The position numbers and the translations under genes are program-made. Under the pieces are notes generated by a model. It was not told the origin of the DNA. It made no database searches and worked only from the letters and a program-made list of their open reading frames with translations. A stretch of DNA of 5,632 bases, taken from assembly GCA_003235785.1 (NCBI GenBank), contig QJYE01000034.1, positions 1-5,632 of the forward strand. Direction: 5' to 3'. Source of the DNA: Nitrospirota bacterium (GTDB lineage: Bacteria > Nitrospirota > Nitrospiria > Nitrospirales > UBA8639). Of this stretch, positions 1-5,632 are shown one piece after another. Each line of letters begins with the position of its first letter. Position 1 is the first letter of the stretch.

Positions 1-15
1 GTTAAAACTGATATC

Positions 16-44
16 TTGGCCTCCTGACTGAAGTTCGGTATGAT
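16..44 (+). promoter_or_regulatory. Candidate sigma70-type promoter ahead of the PSP1 gene
   Basis: A TTGGCC hexamer at 16-21 (four of six matches to the -35 consensus) is followed after 17 bases by TATGAT at 39-44 (five of six matches to the -10 consensus). Transcription would begin near 51, leaving a leader of about 50 bases before the ATG at 100. Spacing is ideal and the location fits, but such matches also occur by chance, and the upstream gene lies outside the window, so the PSP1 gene could instead be read through from it. Confidence 0.4.
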
Positions 45-99
45 TACGTCTCATTCATTATAGACAAGAAGCATTTATTTATGTTGGGGACCATCAGTC

Positions 100-825
100 A
101 TGGCACCGGAAATTGAAGATCAAGAAACCCTCCCTGATCAGGTGATTGTGGTTGGCGTCAAAGTACGGGATCTCGGTGAGGTAAAGAAAACGCAGACCGA
201 CGATCCTTCGATCAAAGTCGGCGATTGGGTCATCTTGGATTTGGACAATGACCATACGTTTGGGAAAGTCTATCTCTCTCCACAATATTTGCCATTTACC
301 CCACCGATGCGGGCGATGCGGAAGATTATTCGCAAGGCGAACGAAGAAGACGAACGTAACGTGATCCGTCAACAGCGGATGGCGCAAGAAGGCCATGACT
401 TTTGCCTGGAACTGATTGAGACCTTAGGCCTTCAGATGAAATTGGTGGAAGTGTTTGGTTCATTTTTACGGCGATCGTTAACCTTTACCTATACGGCTGA
501 TGAACGCATCGACTTCCGGCAACTCGTCAAAGATCTCGCACGTCGCTTCGGGTGCCGAATTGAAATGCGGCAAATATCTACACGGGAGGAAGCCGGACGG
601 CTCAGTGGTGTGGATACCTGTGGTTTGGTGTTGTGTTGCTCAAGTTTTTTGACGGATTTCAAGCCGGTGTATCCACGGGGTCGTGGAGATGGTCCGATGA
701 GCAACATGGATAGCCATCGGATTGGCGTCTGTGGCCGTCTCAAATGTTGTTTGTTATATGAAGAAGAAGACTGGACGCTCGTCCGACGAAAGCCCCCTGC
801 GCTCATTCGTCCCATGAAGCGCTAA
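100..825 (+). CDS. PSP1 domain-containing protein (RicT/YaaT-like)
   Basis: This 241-residue cytoplasmic protein carries the PSP1 C-terminal domain in its second half. The hallmark is the stretch at residues 131-165 (YTADERIDFRQLVKDLA, then RIEMRQI), followed by two cysteine clusters: CGxxxCC at 174-180 and CGRLKCC at 211-217. In Bacillus the homologue RicT (YaaT) works with RicA and RicF in a complex that binds Fe-S clusters and affects RNA processing and development. In other bacteria the role is poorly defined. The six clustered cysteines here are likely metal or Fe-S ligands, which is inference from the family. The N-terminal part (about 15-60) looks like a small beta-rich module, followed by a charged helical stretch at 70-100. 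The C-terminal tail after the last cysteines is short, about 24 residues, so the protein is slightly shorter than typical family members. The ATG at 100 has a GGGGA at 86-90 and is the first in-frame start after a stop at 61-63. No RicA or RicF partner is visible in this window. Confidence 0.9.
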   Translation: MAPEIEDQETLPDQVIVVGVKVRDLGEVKKTQTDDPSIKVGDWVILDLDNDHTFGKVYLSPQYLPFTPPMRAMRKIIRKANEEDERNVIRQQRMAQEGHDFCLELIETLGLQMKLVEVFGSFLRRSLTFTYTADERIDFRQLVKDLARRFGCRIEMRQISTREEAGRLSGVDTCGLVLCCSSFLTDFKPVYPRGRGDGPMSNMDSHRIGVCGRLKCCLLYEEEDWTLVRRKPPALIRPMKR

Positions 826-893
826 GTTTTTGGGTAAGAGGGCAGGCTAGGGGCGAGCACTTTCACAATCACCAGATTGGAGCTATCACGTTT

Positions 894-1337
894 GTGAGTA
901 CTGGACCACTAGGCCAGGGTGGGGCGAAACCGCGATTTGTCATTTACGCGCACAATGCAACCTACGAGAAACTGCATCAAGTAGCCACCCTGGGGCTCAC
1001 CGCTGCGGCTATGGGGAAAGATGTGATGGTGGTGTTGCTCTTTTGGACCATCAAGAAATTGGCTGAAGGGCGGTTAAACGAATTAGATTTCCCTCCGGAA
1101 TATGCCGCGCAGGCTCCTGAAGTGGCTCGATTGATTCGAGAGCGCAAGGTTCCATTGATTACCGACATGTTCCGGGAAGCGAAGGAAGTCGGACACTTAA
1201 AACTTGTGGCCTGTAGCGCCGGTCTGGAATACATGGGGGTTGATGCCCAAGCTGTGAATGATGGGGTCGACGAAGTGATGGGGCTTCCTGCCATTTTGTC
1301 CGCCGCCGCCGGCGCAGAAACCACCCTGTTTATTTAA
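894..1337 (+). CDS. DsrE-family (DsrE/DsrF-like) small protein
   Basis: This 147-residue soluble protein has the alternating strand-helix pattern of the DsrE fold. A first strand RFVIYAH at 14-20 is followed by a helix over 24-40, a second strand DVMVVLLF at 43-50, and a core strand KLVACS at 103-108. The only cysteine, C107, sits in ACSAGLEYMGVD, which resembles the DsrE2/peroxiredoxin-like signature in which a Cys is followed six or seven residues later by Met-Gly. In DsrE and TusD proteins this cysteine carries sulfane sulfur to partners such as TusA or DsrC; other family members have no known role. No dsrF, dsrH, tusA or dsrC partner is visible here, so sulfur transfer is only a family-based possibility. 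The start is a GTG at 894 with GGAG at 879-882, eleven bases away, which is acceptable but not strong. It lies 68 bases after the PSP1 gene on the same strand and may share its transcript. Confidence 0.82.
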   Translation: MSTGPLGQGGAKPRFVIYAHNATYEKLHQVATLGLTAAAMGKDVMVVLLFWTIKKLAEGRLNELDFPPEYAAQAPEVARLIRERKVPLITDMFREAKEVGHLKLVACSAGLEYMGVDAQAVNDGVDEVMGLPAILSAAAGAETTLFI

Positions 1338-1388
1338 AATTCCTGAAAATTCGAGTTCACACGCATTGTTCGAATACCCTGGTTTTTC

Positions 1389-1418
1389 TTGACAAAGCGC
1401 GAGAACGGGTGCTACCTC
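1389..1418 (+). promoter_or_regulatory. Possible internal promoter upstream of ubiE (perfect -35, poor -10)
   Basis: A perfect TTGACA lies at 1389-1394 in the gap between the DsrE-like gene and ubiE. The -10 region at the expected distance is poor: TACCTC at 1413-1418 after 18 bases keeps only the leading TA. Transcription from here would start close to 1425, giving a very short leader for the ATG at 1437. It may be a regulated or weak promoter needing an activator, or a chance match. It bears on start choice, because the longest open frame would begin with the TTG inside this same hexamer. Confidence 0.25.
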
Positions 1419-1436
1419 CTGTGGATGGTTCCTACC

Positions 1437-2186
1437 ATGGAAAATTCTCAAATTCCAGGCAAAGCCGCCTCGACATGGACCGGTCCAGCACGAGAGCAGG
1501 CCGTTCAGCGGATGTTTACGGCTATTGCCCGTTTTTATGATCTGAATAACTCCCTCCTCAGTTTCGGCCTCCATCATTCCTGGAAACGCAAAGCCATCGC
1601 ACATATCCCAAGCTATCCGGGAACACAGGCCCTAGATCTGGGTGCCGGGACCTGCGACCTGGCTATTTTGTTGGACCGCCATTTGCAATTTTCGTCAAAA
1701 ATCGTCGCGGCTGATTTGAATGTGGCCATGCTGCGGGTGGGCCAGCAAAAGCTCAGGACTCAACAATTGGGAGACCGGATTACTTGTTTACAGATGAATG
1801 CTGAGCATTTCACCTTTCCGGACCAGTCTTTTGATACCGTCACGGCTGGCTTTTGTGTGCGCAATGTGGGCAATCTTCCGCAAGCTCTCAAGGAAATTTG
1901 CCGGGTGTTGAAACCGGGCGGGCGCTTTGTCTGTTTGGAATTTTCCCGGCCCGTCTCGGCGGGATTTCGCAAGATCTATGATTGGTACTCCTTCCATTTG
2001 CTGCCCTGGATTGGAACGGTGGTGGCACGTGATGGCACAGGAGTCTATGAATATTTACCGGCCTCGATACGGAATTTTCCCGATCAATCACGTTTATGTG
2101 GGTTGCTGAAAGATGCGGGGTTTCAGACTGTGGATTATCACAATCTGACGGGTGGTATCGTCGCGATCCATGTCGCGGTGAAATAA
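1437..2186 (+). CDS. ubiE: UbiE/MenG-type quinone C-methyltransferase
   Basis: This enzyme transfers a methyl group from S-adenosylmethionine to a carbon of the quinone ring (demethylmenaquinone to menaquinone, or the benzoquinol step of ubiquinone synthesis) and is normally peripheral at the inner membrane. Both UbiE family signatures match fully: YDLNN...S...H..W at residues 34-49 and RVLKPGGRFVCLEFS at 156-170. The SAM-binding motif is LDLGAGTCDL at 66-75, with the acidic end of strand 2 at D93. FCVRNV at 139-144 corresponds to the usual FGxRNV. At 249 residues from the ATG at 1437 it has normal family length. The open frame extends to a TTG at 1389 and another ATG at 1425, but those add residues unlike the family and the TTG has no ribosome site. 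A weak GGATGG at 1423-1428 precedes the chosen start. The stop is 4 bases before the radical SAM gene, so the two form an operon. Which quinone is the substrate cannot be read from the sequence. Confidence 0.93.
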   Translation: MENSQIPGKAASTWTGPAREQAVQRMFTAIARFYDLNNSLLSFGLHHSWKRKAIAHIPSYPGTQALDLGAGTCDLAILLDRHLQFSSKIVAADLNVAMLRVGQQKLRTQQLGDRITCLQMNAEHFTFPDQSFDTVTAGFCVRNVGNLPQALKEICRVLKPGGRFVCLEFSRPVSAGFRKIYDWYSFHLLPWIGTVVARDGTGVYEYLPASIRNFPDQSRLCGLLKDAGFQTVDYHNLTGGIVAIHVAVK

Positions 2187-2190
2187 GGCT

Positions 2191-3822
2191 ATGCATTCAG
2201 TCCTGTATGTCTTTCTGCCGTGCAAAAAAGTCTATCCGACGGGGATTACCTACCTGGCCGATTTTATCCATCGGCGTCGGCCTGATGTTCGTCAGCAAAT
2301 CCTAGATCTCTCTCTCTTTCCGCCCAATCAACGCCAAAGTAAACTGCGACAGGCCACGGAGGCTTTCAAGCCGGAGTTGGTCTGTTTTTCATGGCGGGAT
2401 ATTCAAATTTTTTCACCACATGAGGGAGATGCGTCTCTCGAACATGCCTTCAATTTCTACTACGCCAGCAACCCCTTCAAACGGGTCGTCGCCTCTTTTC
2501 AGGGGCTTCGCAATCTGTACCGCTATTACACCGATATTCGACACAATCTTTCCTATCCCTGGTTGATTCAAAAAGAATTTCCTTCGACCAGAATGATGAT
2601 CGGGGGTGGGGCATTTACCGCCTTTGCGGATCAGCTGATCGAGAAACTTCCTGAAGGCATCGTGGGTATTTTGGGCGAAGGAGAAGATGCCATCCTGAAG
2701 GTGCTCAATGGTGATTCACTCAGTGAGGAACGATTTATCATTCGAGAACACGGGCGCGTCACCAAAGGGACAAAACCGACTCCGGCCTTGTTGGATTCCT
2801 TGTCGGTCGACATTCCTTATCTGACCTCGATCTTTCCGCAATATCGGGAATACATCGGAGAATGTATTGGCGTGCAAAGCAAACGCGGCTGCCCCTATGA
2901 CTGTGCCTTTTGCCTCTATCCCTATATTGAAGGAAAACGTGTTCGGTATCGCCCGGCGGAAAATGTCGTGCAGGATATCGCACAGTATTACCACCAATGG
3001 GGCGCCCGGCGGTTCTGGTTTACGGACGCGCAATTTATCACAGGGAAAGAGGCGTATCCGCAATGCACCGAGATTTTAGAACGGATTATTTCAGAGAAAC
3101 TCGACATTGAATGGTCGGGCTATATCCGAACCTCACTCATTAATGCCTCAATGGCTAAACTGATGGTGCAATCCGGCGTGGGAGATTTGGAAGTGGCGGT
3201 GACCGCGGGATCCCAAAAAGTGCTTAATAGCATGCACATGGGATTCAAGCTGGAACATCTCTATGACGGATGCCGTCATCTCAAAGAAGCCGGGTTTAAT
3301 GGGCGGGTGATTCTCAATTATTCATTGAATTCCCCGGATGAAACCGAAGATTCTCTGTTGCAAAGTGTGGAGTCGTATAAAATGGTGGCTTCCATCTTAG
3401 GTGAAGATCGGGTTTTCCCCTTGATGTTTTTCTTAGGAATTCAACCGAATACCGATCTGGAAGCCCGCCTGCTTTCAGAGGGCTATCTGTCGAACGGCTA
3501 CAATCCCCTGAGTCTTACGCCCTGGAATATCAAAAAAATGCTCTACAACCCAGCCCCACTCAACAAGATCATTGCCAAGGCTTGTCTGGCGGCTTGGGGT
3601 CGAAAGCATGGTTCGACGGATCCACGCCCCTGGTCAGGAAGTCTCAGCCAAAGTGCGACCCAACAACAAGGCCACGCCTACGCCGACACCAGTCTGTCCA
3701 AAGGCTTCGAAACCAACTCCGGCCGTGATGCCTTACTCACCCTCGAGGAAATCCTCCGCTCCCGCCGCCCTTCAGATTCTCAGCCTCTCTCGCAGGCGCC
3801 AGAACCCAATCCTTCACGGTAA
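2191..3822 (+). CDS. B12-binding-domain-type radical SAM protein
   Basis: This 543-residue enzyme has the layout of class-B-like radical SAM proteins. Residues 1-175 form an N-terminal Rossmann-like region (PTGITYLADFI at 16-26, MIGGGAF at 136-142, GEGED at 162-166) that ends as cobalamin-binding domains do. The radical SAM core starts around 225 with KRGCPYDCAFC, whose C234, C238 and C241 should hold the [4Fe-4S] cluster that cleaves SAM. WFTDAQF at 276-282 and EVAVTAGSQKVLNSMHMGF at 334-352 are core motifs. No DxHxxG cobalamin-ligand motif is visible, so B12 may be bound base-off without protein histidine, or not at all. SFSP-like text such as CFSWRDIQIFSPH (65-77) and the SIFPQY to CLYPYIEG region resemble a family I recall from cyanobacteria named photosystem II high-light acclimation radical SAM protein. 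The last 70 residues (from about 475) are rich in Ser, Gln and Pro and probably disordered. The ATG has AAGG at 2185-2188 overlapping the ubiE stop, which suggests coupled translation. The substrate is unknown; quinone modification is inferred from the neighbour. Confidence 0.88.
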   Translation: MHSVLYVFLPCKKVYPTGITYLADFIHRRRPDVRQQILDLSLFPPNQRQSKLRQATEAFKPELVCFSWRDIQIFSPHEGDASLEHAFNFYYASNPFKRVVASFQGLRNLYRYYTDIRHNLSYPWLIQKEFPSTRMMIGGGAFTAFADQLIEKLPEGIVGILGEGEDAILKVLNGDSLSEERFIIREHGRVTKGTKPTPALLDSLSVDIPYLTSIFPQYREYIGECIGVQSKRGCPYDCAFCLYPYIEGKRVRYRPAENVVQDIAQYYHQWGARRFWFTDAQFITGKEAYPQCTEILERIISEKLDIEWSGYIRTSLINASMAKLMVQSGVGDLEVAVTAGSQKVLNSMHMGFKLEHLYDGCRHLKEAGFNGRVILNYSLNSPDETEDSLLQSVESYKMVASILGEDRVFPLMFFLGIQPNTDLEARLLSEGYLSNGYNPLSLTPWNIKKMLYNPAPLNKIIAKACLAAWGRKHGSTDPRPWSGSLSQSATQQQGHAYADTSLSKGFETNSGRDALLTLEEILRSRRPSDSQPLSQAPEPNPSR

Positions 3823-3923
3823 TTGTTTCTTATTAGCACTGTGGACGAGAGAAAGGCTTTCTGCGCCTTCTTGTATTGAATCTTGCTTGGGAGAATGCGG
3901 CTCAGTTGTAAATCTCACGCGAT
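3823..3923. other. Convergent intergenic gap, no clear terminator
   Basis: This 101-base gap separates the rightward radical SAM gene from the leftward secreted-protein gene. A bidirectional terminator would be expected, but I see only weak structures: AGAAA/TTTCT around 3850-3862 with a 3-base loop and no T-run, and TAAATC/GATTTA at 3909-3926 with a 6-base loop and a short T stretch that overlaps the stop of the leftward gene. Neither is convincing as an intrinsic terminator, so Rho-dependent termination or overlapping 3' ends are possible. Confidence 0.5.
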
Positions 3924-4520
3924 TTATTTGATTGTGAATTGCATGGTGCCGATGATGTTGGCGGCGTGGAGTTCCTGCCCGGGGGAGCCGTAGTAGATTT
4001 TGACTTGGTACTGGCCAGGCTTCCAGCCTTCTTTCGGTTGGTAAATTTCAAAATATCCAAATCGTTGATTCATTTCCAGTTCAATCACATCTTTGTTTAT
4101 CGGAATATTTGACGTGACCTGCCCTTCTTGCATTTCATACCAGGCCGCCGCAAATTGGCCAGGGGCATCTAAGGGTTGTCCTTCAAAGACGATATAAAAC
4201 AGGTCGGTCTCTGCGGAAAATTCTGAGATCCCTGGGTCAACAGGTTTGACATACGCATCTTCAATGGTCATCCAGCCAGGCCGACCAATGGAATCCCACG
4301 GCGTTTCATAGCCACGAGCCATGGTGATCCATGAAAACACGCCTTGAGGGCGGTTCCAGTTGACCTGATCGAAGGCCATATCTTTGGGCGCATTGTTGTT
4401 GGGCGTCTGGGTGGTATTGCCAAAAGGATCACCAGCCCAGGAGGGACCGGCGAGAAGGCAAAAAAGAAGTAGCACCCAGCCAATACGTCTGAGGGGAAGC
4501 GGAGAAATTAGAGGACGCAT
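3924..4520 (-). CDS. Secreted (periplasmic) protein of unknown function
   Basis: I do not recognise the family. From the ATG at 4520 the product has 198 residues and begins with a clear Sec signal peptide: basic residues at 11-12 (RR), a hydrophobic core IGWVLLLFCLLAG at 13-25, and a likely cleavage after PSWA at 29. C21 is inside the core without a lipobox, so it is not a lipoprotein. The mature part starts with an Asn/Thr/Pro-rich linker (34-46), then an aromatic-rich region with many Trp and Tyr (54-90). The C-terminal half (105-198) looks beta-rich: FYIVFEGQPL, YFEIYQPKEGWKPGQYQVKIYYG and a final MQFTIK strand. This resembles the Ig-like or accessory beta-sandwich pattern in which a W-x-P-G-x-Y turn precedes a strand. 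The ORF can be extended upstream to 4568, but the 4520 start is fixed by an excellent Shine-Dalgarno and the signal peptide. It lies 133 bases downstream of the HAD gene on the same strand and may be co-transcribed or have its own promoter. Confidence 0.8.
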   Translation of the reverse strand: MRPLISPLPLRRIGWVLLLFCLLAGPSWAGDPFGNTTQTPNNNAPKDMAFDQVNWNRPQGVFSWITMARGYETPWDSIGRPGWMTIEDAYVKPVDPGISEFSAETDLFYIVFEGQPLDAPGQFAAAWYEMQEGQVTSNIPINKDVIELEMNQRFGYFEIYQPKEGWKPGQYQVKIYYGSPGQELHAANIIGTMQFTIK

Positions 4521-4653
4521 GAGGCACCTCCTGATGAGAGGCCGTTGGAATGTAATGCCATATCTCATACCTTACTAGAGGGGAAAAGTGTTGTGCAATG
4601 CAGAGATCTGGCCGACTGAGACGACGTGCCTGAAATTTTTTGAGGAGAGGACC
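4521..4653. other. Gap between HAD gene and secreted-protein gene
   Basis: Apart from the ribosome site, this 133-base stretch shows no convincing feature. On the minus strand there is a TTGCAC near 4595, but nothing resembling a -10 hexamer sits at the right distance. An AT-rich run (around 4634-4641) just after the HAD stop is not preceded by a GC-rich stem, so I do not call a terminator. The spacing is compatible with either co-transcription or a separate promoter. Confidence 0.4.
4525..4532 (-). promoter_or_regulatory. Strong Shine-Dalgarno that fixes the secreted-protein start
   Basis: Read on the minus strand, AGGAGGTG is an eight-base complement to the 16S rRNA 3' end, with the core AGGAGG six bases before the ATG at 4520. 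It is by far the best ribosome site in the window and rules out the longer in-frame start at 4568, which would place this site inside the coding region. It implies high translation of the exported protein. Confidence 0.85.
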
Positions 4654-5535
4654 TTATGGCGTCGGCGCGGGTACGCGACTTTTTTCAGTTCCTTGGCGTC
4701 GTTCTTCTAACACGCCGTTCGCAATTTCTTTGATATGTTGCTCAAGGATCAGTCGCAGATGGCTGCCTTCGCGATAATCCGCAGGTGCCATGAAATGGAC
4801 CCGGTCGGCATGATGGGCGAGCTGATAACATTTTTCGAATGACCGACGGGTATTATCCGCTGCGTTATAGACGGCGACGGCAAACCCGCCATTTTTCTTC
4901 ATGAGGGTAAAACAGGGAACATCGGTCGGTCCATCGCCCACATAAATCATATGTCGAAACGGGACCCGGCGCGCTTCTTCAGGCATATGATCATTGACAT
5001 CCTGGTCCATATCCAGCAACCCTTTATTCACGCGGAATAAAAATTGAGTTTTCTGCGTATGGCTGATTGTCCGTTTGGGAAAACTGATGTGCCCGTCGTC
5101 TTCGTCAAATTCACAGCCGAAAATGGCTTTGACGTAGTTGGCAATCTGACTTCCATCCAAAATAGCTTTGAGGCCTGAACTCACCACGTAATGCTCCAGC
5201 CGGATACCCAGCTCTTCATATTCCTGTGGACTGAATAAGGCATTGAGTTCTTCAAAACAGGCCGGTACACCAGGAAAGAAGGTGAGGTCGCCACCCATCT
5301 GTTGTAAGTCCTTATTGGACAGGGCACGAATGGCCTCGACTTCCAGCATGCGCTTCATATAGGCCAGTTCTTGGTCGTACCCCTTTTCCTTTATTAAGGC
5401 CGTGCAGCTTGGCCAGAAATCTTTGGGTTCAATTCCCGCATGGCGGAGAATCGTATGGTCCTGCATGTAATGCGGACTCAACGTATGATCAAAGTCATAC
5501 ACAATTGCGATAATATTATGCGGGTGATTCAACAT
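4654..5535 (-). CDS. HAD-superfamily hydrolase (phosphoserine-phosphatase-like)
   Basis: This 293-residue soluble protein carries all four HAD motifs. Motif I is YDFDHT at 13-18, with D14 as the nucleophile and D16 as the general acid/base. Motif II is VVSSG at 117-121, K162 is a plausible motif III lysine, and motif IV is GDGPTD at 200-205, with D201 and D205 as Mg2+ ligands. The insert between motifs I and II (about 20-115) is mostly helical, as in C1-capped phosphatases related to SerB, so a phosphomonoesterase activity is likely. The substrate cannot be told. The GDGPTDVPCF signature is typical of a set of uncharacterised HAD proteins of about this length. The C-terminus (275-293) is charged and proline-containing and probably flexible. 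The ATG at 5535 is the only standard ATG before an in-frame stop at 5587-5589, and it leaves just eight residues before the catalytic strand. No Shine-Dalgarno precedes it (TTCCTAC), so translation may be weak or leaderless. It is the first gene of a leftward pair. Confidence 0.9.
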   Translation of the reverse strand: MLNHPHNIIAIVYDFDHTLSPHYMQDHTILRHAGIEPKDFWPSCTALIKEKGYDQELAYMKRMLEVEAIRALSNKDLQQMGGDLTFFPGVPACFEELNALFSPQEYEELGIRLEHYVVSSGLKAILDGSQIANYVKAIFGCEFDEDDGHISFPKRTISHTQKTQFLFRVNKGLLDMDQDVNDHMPEEARRVPFRHMIYVGDGPTDVPCFTLMKKNGGFAVAVYNAADNTRRSFEKCYQLAHHADRVHFMAPADYREGSHLRLILEQHIKEIANGVLEERRQGTEKSRVPAPTP

Positions 5536-5632
5536 GTAGGAACTGGTTTTGAGAGATTGCGAGATTTGCGGTTCTTCGAATAGCCCTCAGGATCTGTGCC
5601 CATCATAGGGTGATTGGTGAGAGCCGGGTTTA
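5536..5632. other. Upstream region of the HAD gene, window edge
   Basis: No gene is visible on either strand. On the minus strand a TATGAT at 5607-5602 could serve as a -10 element about 70 bases before the ATG, but the matching -35 position holds no TTGACA-like sequence, so I do not call a promoter. The gene beyond the edge cannot be seen. Confidence 0.35.

Noticed and set aside
94..815. Open frames on the minus strand opposite the PSP1 gene (94-396 and 489-815)
   Set aside because: They are antisense to a strongly supported family gene, have arginine/serine-rich shadow-like composition, and show no ribosome site or recognisable domain.
1349..1375. Inverted repeat ATTCGA/TCGAAT after the DsrE-like gene
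   Set aside because: The stem is only six pairs with a 15-base loop and no T-run, so it is not convincing as a terminator or operator.
1197..1604. 135-codon minus-strand frame spanning the DsrE-ubiE gap
   Set aside because: It overlaps two supported genes on the opposite strand and has no recognisable domain.
3850..3862. AGAAA/TTTCT hairpin after the radical SAM gene
   Set aside because: It has a short AT-rich stem with a 3-base loop and no following T-run; too weak for an intrinsic terminator.
3909..3926. TAAATC/GATTTA hairpin at the convergent junction
   Set aside because: It is a six-pair AT-rich stem overlapping the stop of the leftward gene, with only three Ts following; marginal at best.
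3572..3931. 119-codon plus-strand frame overlapping the end of the radical SAM gene
   Set aside because: It lies in another frame of the low-complexity tail of the radical SAM gene and looks like a shadow; no ribosome site or domain.
4521..4568. Longer start for the secreted protein at 4568
   Set aside because: It would place the excellent Shine-Dalgarno inside the coding region and add 16 residues ahead of a complete signal peptide.

Overview
The window looks like ordinary chromosomal DNA from a Gram-negative, quinone-respiring bacterium. Base composition appears roughly balanced, coding density is high, and no phage, transposon, CRISPR or RNA gene is visible. The gene mix (a PSP1/RicT-type protein, a DsrE-like protein, a UbiE-type quinone methyltransferase, a B12-type radical SAM enzyme, a secreted protein and a HAD hydrolase) reminds me of Nitrospira and related Nitrospirota. 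That assignment rests on recall and style, not on a search, and is only moderately confident.

Layout: four genes read rightward in the first two thirds. These are a PSP1-domain protein (100-825), a small DsrE-family protein (894-1337), a UbiE/MenG-type methyltransferase (about 1437-2186) and a radical SAM protein (2191-3822). The last two are separated by only 4 bases and are almost certainly co-transcribed. Two genes read leftward in the last third and converge on the first block: a HAD-type phosphatase-like protein (5535-4654), then a secreted protein of unknown function with a near-perfect Shine-Dalgarno (4520-3924). No gap between genes exceeds about 135 bases.

Working model: UbiE supplies the C-methylation step of a respiratory quinone. 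The tightly linked radical SAM enzyme has a class-B-like architecture (N-terminal Rossmann-like region followed by a CxxxCxxC cluster site), but no recognisable DxHxxG cobalamin motif. It resembles a family I recall from cyanobacteria annotated as a photosystem II high-light acclimation radical SAM protein. Its location beside a quinone methyltransferase in an apparently non-photosynthetic genome suggests a role in quinone or isoprenoid-aromatic modification. This is the most interesting lead here, and it is an inference. The PSP1 protein (six clustered cysteines) and the DsrE-like protein (a single conserved cysteine) hint at Fe-S or sulfur-related roles, but the sequence does not tie them to the quinone pair beyond shared direction.
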